Source: Helicobacter himalayensis
GTDB taxonomy: Bacteria; Campylobacterota; Campylobacteria; Campylobacterales; Helicobacteraceae
Direction: 5' to 3'
DNA: 64,000 nucleotides
Assembly (NCBI RefSeq): GCF_001602095.1
Contig: NZ_CP014991.1
Coordinates: forward strand, 1,426,001-1,490,000
How positions within the stretch are numbered: position 1 is the stretch's first letter; every line of letters begins with the position of its first letter. Positions 48,069 through 56,067 of the stretch are shown piece after piece. Position numbers and translations under genes: made by a program. Under the pieces are notes generated by a model that saw only the letters and a program-made list of their open reading frames with translations, was not told the origin of the DNA and ran no database searches.

Positions 48069-48530
48069 TCTCACTCCTTAAGGTCTGCTTTATGGCTACT
48101 ATGAAGTATAATTGATTTGGAAGTATAACTTTTGGATAACCCCTACCCTAGATATTTACCTCTGTTTTGGGCTTCGTATTTCATCAAAGTCTAGGACAAA
48201 CTAAAACTGCAAAGCAAATTCTAAGTTCAAACACCGGTTTCAAATCTAGGGCTGAATTCTAAAACTCTTAAACTTAAAACAACATTAACCATGCCTTTCC
48301 CTAAAATGACTCAAGCTTTATCTCTTGCCAAAAAATTTAGCATTGCTGCTACTAACAATTAATGCTAAATCACCGCAAAGATTTTGCAAGCTTCTAAAAA
48401 ACCAAATTCCACCACACGAATTCGCCTACACTCTGCTTTAATAAAATTTCCAAATCCCCCACCAAACACACAACAAAGAATCCAACCCAAACCTGCTACA
48501 ATTAGCCCTCAAAAAAATTTAGGAGAAGCA
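48069..48530. other. Intergenic region between the MeOPN-like operon and the yihY-type gene
   Basis: About 460 bp with divergent promoters. It contains the TATACT boxes near 48105-48127 and a perfect 9-bp inverted repeat TTTAGCATT / AATGCTAAA (48336-48344 and 48361-48369, loop 16). An open frame covers part of it before the chosen yihY start but has no ribosome site. No RNA gene was recognised. Confidence 0.45.
48105..48127 (-). promoter_or_regulatory. Candidate promoter of the MeOPN-like operon
   Basis: Two TATACT hexamers on the minus strand (48110-48105 and 48127-48122) lie about 40-60 bp before the first gene. The nearer one, in CAATTATACTTCAT, is the better -10 box. No clear -35 box is seen. 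Confidence 0.4.
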
Positions 48531-49385
48531 ATGCTTGCAACACATTTTAAAAAAATTGGCACACTCTATCGCAAAATAAGAATTGAATTTCACACAATCT
48601 ACAATTTTTTTGACCAGCAACTTATCTACGCCGCTTCGCTAAGCTTTTATAGCATTTTTGCGCTTATCCCGCTGTTGCTTATTTTTTTCTCAATCCTGCT
48701 TAATATCCCGCAGTTTCACGCCCAAGTCCAAGACCTCAAAGAAACAATTCTTTCAAATATGCTTCCTACGCATACTGATATGCTTTCTCAATACCTTGAC
48801 ACCTTTTTAGAAAACTCCACAAAACTCGGCGTGATGGGGATTGTCTCTGTGCTTATCACTTCAATTTTATTCTTTCGTAACTTTGAATACGTCGCGGCAA
48901 AAATGTTTAACTCTAAGCCAAAAAATTTCCTAGATTCCCTCGTGGTGTATTGGACGATGATAACGCTTTTCCCCATCTCACTAGCCCTTTCTGTGTATTT
49001 TAGTTCAGAGGTGCAAAAGACGCTTAAAGGCGTGGCAGATTTGAGCCTGCTTTTTGATTGGCTGCCTTATGTTATCACTTGGTCGATGTTTTTGCTCCTT
49101 TTTAAAATCTCGGCAAACAAGCCCTTAAATCTTTTAGCGCTTGTTTGTTCTAGCCTTGGGACGACGATTGTGTGGCTTATCACAAAATGGGGCTTTGTGT
49201 ATTATATTTTTTACAATGAAACTTACAAAAGCATTTATGGGCAAATTTCGATTTTGCTTTTTTTGATGACTTGGATTTATGTCTCTTGGGTGATTATATT
49301 ATGCGGAATGCGCGTATGCGAGGGATTGATGAGTAATTTTGGTAAGAAAATCGAGCAAACCTTTGGCTTTAAAAGTATGGTCTAG
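48531..49385 (+). CDS. YihY/UPF0761 family inner-membrane protein
   Basis: 284 residues and about six membrane helices. AASLSFYSIFALIPLLLIF is the family signature (YihY/virulence factor BrkB, once called ribonuclease BN). I take the ATG at 48531, six bases after AGGAG, and not the open frame from 48384, whose extra 49 residues are low-complexity Pro/Gln. The function is unknown; transport is suspected for the family. Confidence 0.85.
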   Translation: MLATHFKKIGTLYRKIRIEFHTIYNFFDQQLIYAASLSFYSIFALIPLLLIFFSILLNIPQFHAQVQDLKETILSNMLPTHTDMLSQYLDTFLENSTKLGVMGIVSVLITSILFFRNFEYVAAKMFNSKPKNFLDSLVVYWTMITLFPISLALSVYFSSEVQKTLKGVADLSLLFDWLPYVITWSMFLLLFKISANKPLNLLALVCSSLGTTIVWLITKWGFVYYIFYNETYKSIYGQISILLFLMTWIYVSWVIILCGMRVCEGLMSNFGKKIEQTFGFKSMV

Positions 49386-49464
49386 CTCCTTAAACAAGTG
49401 CCATACTTTCCAAAATAGCAATAAGACAAGCACAAAAAATAATAATTGATTTAAAAATATTTGC

Positions 49465-50616
49465 TTAATGCGTGAAATCGCCTCCTCTTAATGGCTCACC
49501 AAAGTGCAAATCGCGTGTCGCCTTGCACCCTAAAATCTCGCTATAACTTTTTGGGTGCAAGCCACCCTCTATGTTTGGGCGCAAGATTTTAATATTTTGA
49601 TGCGTTAAAATCGCGCCTTTTTTAATCTCTTCACTCACCCAAATTCCACGTGCAAACTCCCTGCCTTTTTTTGGCGCATTAGAATCCACCCCATTTCCTA
49701 ACGCACAAAATGTCTCATCAATAACCTTGCTTAGCTCTGTAAATCCGCGTGCATCAAGACTAAAGCTACTATCCGCACTCTGCAAGCTTTTATCCAAAAT
49801 AAAATGCTTTTCAATCACACTCGCGCCCAAACTCGTCGCAATGCACGCACAAAGTGTATCTAGCGTGTGGTCAGATAAACCAAACTTCACGCCAAATTTT
49901 TCTTTAATCCTTGGCATTTGCGCTAGATTCATAGAATCTAGCGGGGCAGGATAACTACTCACACAATGCAAAAGCGTAATATCATACGCGCCATACTTGT
50001 AGCACACTTCTAATGCGAGTGCGATTTCTTCATCATTTGCAATGCCACTTGATAAAATCACAGGTTTCTTACACCGCGCCACCTCAGCGATAAGCTCCAA
50101 ATCTAGCACCTCAAAACTCGCAATTTTATACATTGGGCAATCAAGGGATTCTAAAAACTCCACACCTTTTGGTGAAAATGGCGAGCTAAAAACAAGCAAT
50201 CCTAGCTCTTTTCCTAGCTTAAAAAGCTCCTTATGCCACTCCCAAGGTGTTTGCGCCTCTTTGTATAAATCATACAAATATCGCCCTTCCCACGGCGAGC
50301 CTTTGATTTGAAAATATTTATTTTTTGCATTCAAAGTAAGGCAATCAGGCGTGTAAGTTTGCAATTTCACCGCCTTTGCGCCACTTTTGGCAATGGCTTG
50401 AAAAGAATCTTTTGCCACTTCCAAACTTCCACTATGATTTGCACTTAGTTCTGCTACAAGTAAGGGCTTTTGAGGGATTTTAGATTCACATAAAGAGATT
50501 TTTGGGATATTTGCTTGTAGCATACAAACGCTCGCCATAGATTCCCGCAGTATAAGGGATTTTCGCATAATATCCACATCAAAGCTTTGAGAATCTCTAC
50601 ATAAAAAATCCTTCAA
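49465..50616 (-). CDS. pseI: Pseudaminic acid synthase
   Basis: About 350-383 residues. The NeuB-family core has LVAELSANHSGSLEVAK, AVKLQTYTPDCLTL and SGIANDEEIALALE, and a C-terminal antifreeze/SAF domain starts RGIWVSEEIKKG. KGSPWEGRYLYDLYKEA near residue 105 fits PseI and not sialic acid NeuB. It condenses PEP with 2,4-diacetamido-altrose to pseudaminic acid, used on flagellin. The start is unsure; several Met codons (50616, 50568, 50538) precede the conserved core. Confidence 0.88.
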   Translation of the reverse strand: MKDFLCRDSQSFDVDIMRKSLILRESMASVCMLQANIPKISLCESKIPQKPLLVAELSANHSGSLEVAKDSFQAIAKSGAKAVKLQTYTPDCLTLNAKNKYFQIKGSPWEGRYLYDLYKEAQTPWEWHKELFKLGKELGLLVFSSPFSPKGVEFLESLDCPMYKIASFEVLDLELIAEVARCKKPVILSSGIANDEEIALALEVCYKYGAYDITLLHCVSSYPAPLDSMNLAQMPRIKEKFGVKFGLSDHTLDTLCACIATSLGASVIEKHFILDKSLQSADSSFSLDARGFTELSKVIDETFCALGNGVDSNAPKKGREFARGIWVSEEIKKGAILTHQNIKILRPNIEGGLHPKSYSEILGCKATRDLHFGEPLRGGDFTH

Positions 50617-50868
50617 AACACCGCTTAACTTAGATTCTTAAAAGTTTCTTTTTGCGTGGAAAAGAGGTTTGAATCAATAAGCTGATTCTGCCTTTGTGTG
50701 TAAAATATAAATATTTTGTATATCCCCCACTCAAAGTCGTGCTTTTCGCCTCCAAACGCTGAGAACATTTTTGAAAGACTTATGCTTGCGCGTAACCGAA
50801 AATTCCTTTAGATTCAACCATAATCGCGGGTTTGCGTGGGGCACAGATTCATTAGATTCCCGTAGAAT
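50617..50868. other. Intergenic stretch with no recognised gene
   Basis: About 250 bp upstream of pseI and downstream of the hydC-like remnant. AT-rich stretches near 50700-50730 (TAAAATATAAATATTTTGTATA) could hold a pseI promoter. Nothing else is apparent. Confidence 0.4.
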
Positions 50869-51117
50869 CTAACGCTTTTTATTGTATTTATACCCACTCA
50901 CAATCGCATCGACTGCCCCGTCTTTCCCACGCACAGCGTTATAAATCGCCACATAAATATTCACATACAACACAAGCCCAGTTAAGATAATCAAAAAAAA
51001 GCGCGACATAAAAAATCACATACGAGCCAAACTGCAAGGGATTATATACACCTTTTAAATGCGGGTGCTTAGGGCTTAGAAGCAAATAATACTTAAGTTG
51101 CGCGAAAGGCAGGCTTC
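50869..51117 (-). pseudogene. Remnant of a hydrogenase cytochrome b subunit (hydC-like), C-terminal part, frameshifted
   Basis: On the minus strand an open frame reads LPFAQLKYYLLLSPKHPHLK, then GVYNPLQFGSYVIFYVALF up to a run of eight T (51000-50993). One base out of register it continues as LIILTGLVLYVNIYVAIYNA and ends at the TAG at 50871-50869. KYYLLLSPKHP...NPLQ...LTGLVLY is the pattern of the NiFe-hydrogenase b-type cytochrome subunit (HydC). No upstream N-terminal part is found; the fragment abuts repeat copy D. It looks like a decayed partial copy. Confidence 0.6.
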
Positions 51118-51139
51118 ATAGCTTCCCATTTGATTTTTG

Positions 51140-51316
51140 GAATCTAAAAACCAAACAATGTTGCAGAATCTACAAACCAAAAGTCCCAAAACGCGTTGAG
51201 TGTGTGCGCGAAGCGGAGCTTGTCAGGGGCTTTGCTCTTGTAAGTGATACATTGAAAGGAATAGAAGCGGAATTCACTTCCACGAAGGCGATAAATTAGA
51301 GGGAATAGATTCTAAA
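51140..51316 (-). repeat. Dispersed intergenic repeat, copy D
   Basis: Minus-strand copy between trpA and the hydC-like remnant. Modules: AGAATCTATTCCCT, then the hairpin module GTGGAA-GTGAA-TTCCGC (51283-51267), then TATTCCTTTCAATGTATCAC and GAGCAAAGCCCCTGACAAGC, then a TTTTGGTTTGTAGATTCTGC segment. The order of the hairpin and GAGCAAAGCC modules is swapped compared with copy C. Confidence 0.78.
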
Positions 51317-51332
51317 GATTTAGCAAGAATTT

Positions 51333-52118
51333 TTACTTGCTAATCGCTTCTTTCATTTCCTTGACATACGCACTGATAGGCTCTATGCAAGAATCTTTAT
51401 ACTCCAAACAGCGCCTAACTATCGCACTTCCTACAATCACTCCATCAGCATAGTGTGCGACTTCGCTTGCTTGTGCTGGCGTAGAGATACCAAAGCCCAC
51501 ACACACGGGGATATTTTTCACCGCTTTAATAGTGTCTATTGTTTCTTGTAGTTGGTTTGAAAGCGCGCTCCTTTCACCCGTAACACCAAGCGAAGAAACG
51601 CAGTATATAAAGCCCTGCGCAGCTTTTGCTATCATTTCAATGCGTTCCTTTGACGAAGTAGGCGCGACAAAAGAAATAAGCGCGATATTATAACGCTCAC
51701 AAATCGCCCTAAACTCCTCACTCTCCTCATAAGGCACATCTGGCAGGATAAGTGCGCAGATTCCAAGTGCATTTGCTTTTTGACAAAATTTCTCAATCCC
51801 ATACACAAACACAATATTTGCATAGGTCATAATCGCCAACGCCACATCACAACGCTCCCGCACGCGCGCAATCATCGCAAATACACAATCCGTGCGTGTC
51901 CCATTTTGCAACGCCAATAGGCTAGCTTGCTCTATCACCGCACCTTCGGCTGTGGGATCAGAAAATGGAATCCCAAGCTCTATCAAATCCGCGCCACTAC
52001 TTGCCATAGCCTCAATCATATGCTCACTCACCTCAAGGCTAGGATAACCGCAGGTGATAAATGGAACAAACGCCTTTTTACCCGTAAAAACTTGCTCCAA
52101 ACCTTTTGCCTTATTCAT
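51333..52118 (-). CDS. trpA: Tryptophan synthase alpha chain
   Basis: 261 residues. [13 protein letters not shown], the catalytic Glu/Asp region [15 protein letters not shown] and VGFGISTP are typical. It cleaves indole-glycerol phosphate and passes indole to TrpB. I use the ATG at 52118, preceded by AGGGGAGG; it overlaps the trpB stop by eight bases. Confidence 0.96.
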   Translation of the reverse strand: MNKAKGLEQVFTGKKAFVPFITCGYPSLEVSEHMIEAMASSGADLIELGIPFSDPTAEGAVIEQASLLALQNGTRTDCVFAMIARVRERCDVALAIMTYANIVFVYGIEKFCQKANALGICALILPDVPYEESEEFRAICERYNIALISFVAPTSSKERIEMIAKAAQGFIYCVSSLGVTGERSALSNQLQETIDTIKAVKNIPVCVGFGISTPAQASEVAHYADGVIVGSAIVRRCLEYKDSCIEPISAYVKEMKEAISK

Positions 52119-53298
52119 AAACTTCCTCCCCTCTATAACGTGCAATCGCTGCGCAGTCTTTATCTCCACGTCCTGAAAGATTGATGACTAAAATATTTTC
52201 TTGTGACATTTGTGGCGCAAGGGCTATTGCGTGCGCTATGGCGTGAGCAGATTCAATAGCGGGGATAATGCCCTCAATCTTTGAAAGGTATTCAAACGCG
52301 CTCACTGCCTCTTCATCGGTAACTGCCACATATTCCGCGCGCTTACTATTGCACAAATACGCGTGCTCTGGTCCAATACCCGGATAATCAAGCCCGGCTG
52401 AAATACTATACACCGGCGCAATCTGTCCATTAGAATCTTGACAAAAATACGACTTCATACCATGGAATATCCCCAAACTCCCAACATTTAAAGTCGCGGC
52501 AGTCTCTGGCGTGTCAATGCCCTTGCCAGCAGCCTCTACGCCAATAAGTCGCACTTGCAAATCTCCCAAAAAGTGATAAAATGCGCCCATCGCATTGCTC
52601 CCGCCTCCCACGCACGCAAGCACCGCATCTGGCAAACGCCCTTCTCTTGTGAGAATCTGCTCCCTTATCTCTTTTGAAATCACCGCTTGAAAATCGCGCA
52701 CAATGCGCGGAAATGGGTGCGGTCCCATAACCGAGCCAAGCACATAATGCGTATCATCTAGACGTTTGCTCCACTCGCGCATCGTCTCATTCACCGCGTC
52801 TTTGAGCGTAGCTGTGCCACTCTCCACCGCATGCACACGCGCGCCAAGCAACTTCATACGATAAACATTGAGTGCCTGACGCAAGGTATCTTCCTTCCCC
52901 ATAAAAATTTCGCATTCCATATTCATAAGTGCGGCAGCTGTCGCTGTCGCCACGCCGTGCTGTCCCGCGCCTGTTTCTGCAATAAGGCGCTTTTTGCCCA
53001 TTTTTTTTGCCAAAAGCGCCTGTCCTAAGACATTATTAATCTTATGCGAGCCTGTGTGATTTAAATCTTCACGTTTAAGATAGATTTTCGCCCCGCCCAA
53101 ATCCTCGCTCATATTTTGCGCAAAATATAACAAAGAAGGGCGATTTGCGTAGTTATTAAAAAGAGATTGCAATTGCGTATTAAACACGCTATCGTTTTTG
53201 TAAAAATTATACGCTTCCTCCAACTCAAAAAGCGAGCACATCAATGTTTCTGGCACAAATTGCCCGCCAAACTCCCCAAAATAGCTTTTTCTCTGCAT
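52111..53298 (-). CDS. trpB: Tryptophan synthase beta chain
   Basis: 395-residue PLP enzyme. [26 protein letters not shown] (PLP lysine), [19 protein letters not shown] and LSGRGDKD are all present. It joins indole and serine. The ribosome site AAGGAGAAAAA precedes the ATG. Confidence 0.97.
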   Translation of the reverse strand: MQRKSYFGEFGGQFVPETLMCSLFELEEAYNFYKNDSVFNTQLQSLFNNYANRPSLLYFAQNMSEDLGGAKIYLKREDLNHTGSHKINNVLGQALLAKKMGKKRLIAETGAGQHGVATATAAALMNMECEIFMGKEDTLRQALNVYRMKLLGARVHAVESGTATLKDAVNETMREWSKRLDDTHYVLGSVMGPHPFPRIVRDFQAVISKEIREQILTREGRLPDAVLACVGGGSNAMGAFYHFLGDLQVRLIGVEAAGKGIDTPETAATLNVGSLGIFHGMKSYFCQDSNGQIAPVYSISAGLDYPGIGPEHAYLCNSKRAEYVAVTDEEAVSAFEYLSKIEGIIPAIESAHAIAHAIALAPQMSQENILVINLSGRGDKDCAAIARYRGEEVYE

Positions 53299-53335
53299 TT
53301 TTTCTCCTTAATAAACGCGCTAATCTTACCAATGC

Positions 53336-53956
53336 CTACTCTTGCCACGCGCGCACGCGCGCAATGACTTCTTGCATTTTAGCAAAATTTTTAACCCCTT
53401 GAGATTCTATCCCACTTGAAATATCGATAGCATAAGGCTTTAATGCCATTGCTTCATCTAAGTTTTGAGAATCTATCCCGCCAGCTAGGAAAAATTCCTC
53501 TTTAAAGCCAGCCTTTTTTGCCTCCTCCAAAAGTGCCCAATCAAAGCGCTTTCCACTTCCTGAGTGCAAAGAATCTAAAAGCAAAAAATCCGCCACACAA
53601 GGTGTGAGCAACACCTCTAGATTCTGTGTTTTGCGTGCCTCTATGATTGTGGTATGTGGAAAATCGCGTTTTAAACAATCCCGCAAAGCGCGCATTTCCT
53701 CAAAAGGCACATTATGGATTTGCACGCAGTCAATAATGCCCTCCCTCAAAGCTTCCAAAATCCGCGCATTTTCACAGCCCACAAACACGCCAACAGCCTT
53801 GATTTGAGAATCTAGATTTTTTTTTAACGCCTTTGCTTGTTGAAGGCTCACTTCTCGCTTAGATTGTGCAAAGACAAAGCCGATAAAATCAGGCTTAAGC
53901 ACATTTGCATGCTCTATATCTTGTGCACGCCAAAGTCCGCAGGTTTTAATTTTCAT
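53336..53956 (-). CDS. trpF: Phosphoribosylanthranilate isomerase
   Basis: 206 residues from the ATG at 53956. KTCGLWRAQDI has the catalytic Cys, GFVFAQSKREV and the late LAGGIDSQNLDEA form the phosphate site. It overlaps the end of trpC by 11 bases. The longer open frame starting at 54019 lies inside trpC. TrpF is separate from TrpC, unlike the fused H. pylori protein. Confidence 0.93.
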   Translation of the reverse strand: MKIKTCGLWRAQDIEHANVLKPDFIGFVFAQSKREVSLQQAKALKKNLDSQIKAVGVFVGCENARILEALREGIIDCVQIHNVPFEEMRALRDCLKRDFPHTTIIEARKTQNLEVLLTPCVADFLLLDSLHSGSGKRFDWALLEEAKKAGFKEEFFLAGGIDSQNLDEAMALKPYAIDISSGIESQGVKNFAKMQEVIARVRAWQE

Positions 53957-54785
53957 CAAATGCCTTTTGCATTCCTTTGAATTTGCCCTTAGTTTCGCCT
54001 CTAAGCTCGCTAAGTGCATGCATTTTATCGCTTTGCCTCATTAACCCCTCGCCAATCAAAACGCCATCAACACCGCCTTTTTCTAAAAGCACAATATCCT
54101 CTCGTGTGCCAATTCCACTTTCCGCGATAAAGGTAATATGCGTAGGACAAAGCTTTTTTAAGCGCAAGCTAATGTTTAAATCCACGCTAAAGGTCTTTAA
54201 ATCGCGGTTATTAACGCCAATTAAGCGCGCGCTAGAATCTAGAGCCATTTGCAATTCACGCTCATTATGCACCTCCACAAGCGCGCTTAACCCCAAACTT
54301 TGCGCAATGCTAAGATATTCTTGCAATTCATTTGCACCCAAAATCGCACAAATGAACAGCACACAATCCGCGCCCAAAAGCCTTGCTTGATAAATCATAT
54401 AAGAATCTATCGTAAAATCCTTGCGTAAAAGTGGCACGCTCACGGCTTCCCTTATCTCCTGCAAGTAAGAATCCGCGCCCAAAAAATACTTTGGCTCAGT
54501 CAAGCAAGAAATACAACTAGCCCCAGCGCGCTCATATTCACGTGCAATCTCTGTGTAGTGGAAATCCTGCGCGATGACGCCTTTTGAAGGTGAAGCCTTT
54601 TTCACCTCGCAAATAAATTTCATTGCTTCATTTTCCCTGCGCTTTAGCGCGCGCTCAAAGGCAAAAGATTCTGACTTTTGGGCTTTTTCTTGCGCGAGAG
54701 TTATCATTTGCGCGCGCGGGATTTGGCGCATTTGCTCTTGTATGCGCGCTTTTGTATCCTCACAAATTTGCTCTAAAATATTCAT
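53946..54785 (-). CDS. trpC: Indole-3-glycerol-phosphate synthase
   Basis: 279 residues. FICEVKKASPSKGVI, LLRKDFTID, GVNNRDLKTF and AESGIGTREDI are the TrpC signature stretches of the TIM barrel. It overlaps trpD by four bases. Confidence 0.95.
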   Translation of the reverse strand: MNILEQICEDTKARIQEQMRQIPRAQMITLAQEKAQKSESFAFERALKRRENEAMKFICEVKKASPSKGVIAQDFHYTEIAREYERAGASCISCLTEPKYFLGADSYLQEIREAVSVPLLRKDFTIDSYMIYQARLLGADCVLFICAILGANELQEYLSIAQSLGLSALVEVHNERELQMALDSSARLIGVNNRDLKTFSVDLNISLRLKKLCPTHITFIAESGIGTREDIVLLEKGGVDGVLIGEGLMRQSDKMHALSELRGETKGKFKGMQKAFDEN

Positions 54786-55804
54786 ATCGTGTTACTTTGT
54801 AAAATAAATTGCTCAAGCTTTGCCTCTGCTTTGCCAGAATCTATAAGGCTTTCTGCCAAACGCACGCCCTGCTCCAAACTCTCCGCGCGCTTTGCGATAT
54901 AAAGCGCAGTGCCTGCATTTAGGCACACAGATTCTCGCTTTGCACCTTTAAGCTTTGCACTAAGGATTTCCCTTGTGATTTTGGCGTTTTCCTGTGGATT
55001 CCCACCTGTAAGCGCGTCTTTATCGCAAAAATCATAACCCACATCGTGCGGGCTTATTTCATAGCTTGTAAATTTCCCGCAATCCACCTCGCAAACGAAA
55101 GTTTTTGCACTCAAGCTTATCTCATCAAGGCGATCTAGCCCATACACCACCATAGCACGCGCCACACCTAGATTTGACAGCACCTTTGCAAGTGGCTCTA
55201 CGAGCGACTTTTCATACACGCCCATAAGTTGAAACTGCGCATTGGCAGGATTTGAAAGTGGTCCTAAAAGATTAAAAATACTCTTTATTCCAAGCTCTTT
55301 GCGCACAGGTGCGACATATTTCATCGCACTATGGTAGGTTTGAGCGAAGAGAAAGCAGATATTTATGTTTTTCAAAAGTTCCAAAGACTGCGCGGGACTT
55401 AGCAAAATATTTACACCCAAAGCTTCCAAAACATCAGCCGCACCGCTTTTTGATGAAGCTGCGCGGTTGCCGTGCTTTGCGACTTTCACGCCACTTGCAG
55501 CGATGACAAAAGAAGAGGTTGTGGAGATATTAAAAGAATTTGAGCCATCACCGCCTGTGCCGACAATCTCAAGCACATCAAAATTATGCTCTAATTTCAA
55601 GCTATGTGCGCGCATAGAAAGTGCTGAAGCTGTAATCTCCTCGATACTCTCGCCTTTCGCACTAAGAAGGCTCAAATACGCCGCCATTTGCACTTGGCTG
55701 ACTTTGCCCTCCATAATTTCATTCATTACATTTTGTGCAAGAGTAAAATTGAGATTTTCTCCATGCAAGAGCTTATTTATCGCCTCTTGTGTTAGATTTT
55801 GCAT
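54782..55804 (-). CDS. trpD: Anthranilate phosphoribosyltransferase
   Basis: About 340 residues. GTGGDGSNSFNISTTS is the phosphoribosyl-pyrophosphate loop, then KHGNRAASSKSGAADVLEALG. The second of two tandem ATG codons (55804) has better spacing to AGGAG. It is the first gene of the trp run, and no trpE or trpG precedes it in the 260-bp upstream region, so anthranilate synthase must be encoded elsewhere, if present. Confidence 0.95.
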   Translation of the reverse strand: MQNLTQEAINKLLHGENLNFTLAQNVMNEIMEGKVSQVQMAAYLSLLSAKGESIEEITASALSMRAHSLKLEHNFDVLEIVGTGGDGSNSFNISTTSSFVIAASGVKVAKHGNRAASSKSGAADVLEALGVNILLSPAQSLELLKNINICFLFAQTYHSAMKYVAPVRKELGIKSIFNLLGPLSNPANAQFQLMGVYEKSLVEPLAKVLSNLGVARAMVVYGLDRLDEISLSAKTFVCEVDCGKFTSYEISPHDVGYDFCDKDALTGGNPQENAKITREILSAKLKGAKRESVCLNAGTALYIAKRAESLEQGVRLAESLIDSGKAEAKLEQFILQSNTI

Positions 55805-56067
55805 CATCGCTCCTAAAACTAATTTTAAGCCTAAACCAAGACATCAAAAGCGTGTATTTTACCTTTTTTTTAAAATTAATCCACCCCTTATTTTCCCACA
55901 CTGATAAAATTTAAAAAAATCACTAACGCTATAAAAAATAAATATAATATTATGTCGTTTTATATGGAGTGATAGGTTACAAGTGGGCTGAAAGTTAGAT
56001 TAAACGCAGTGCTTCATCACAGATAAAATTTTGATGATAAAATACGATTAATGAAACAGAATCCAAA

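Noticed and set aside
48384-48530. N-terminal extension of the YihY-type protein
   Set aside because: The extra Pro/Gln-rich codons precede a good ribosome site and ATG at 48531, and no start signal supports the longer form.
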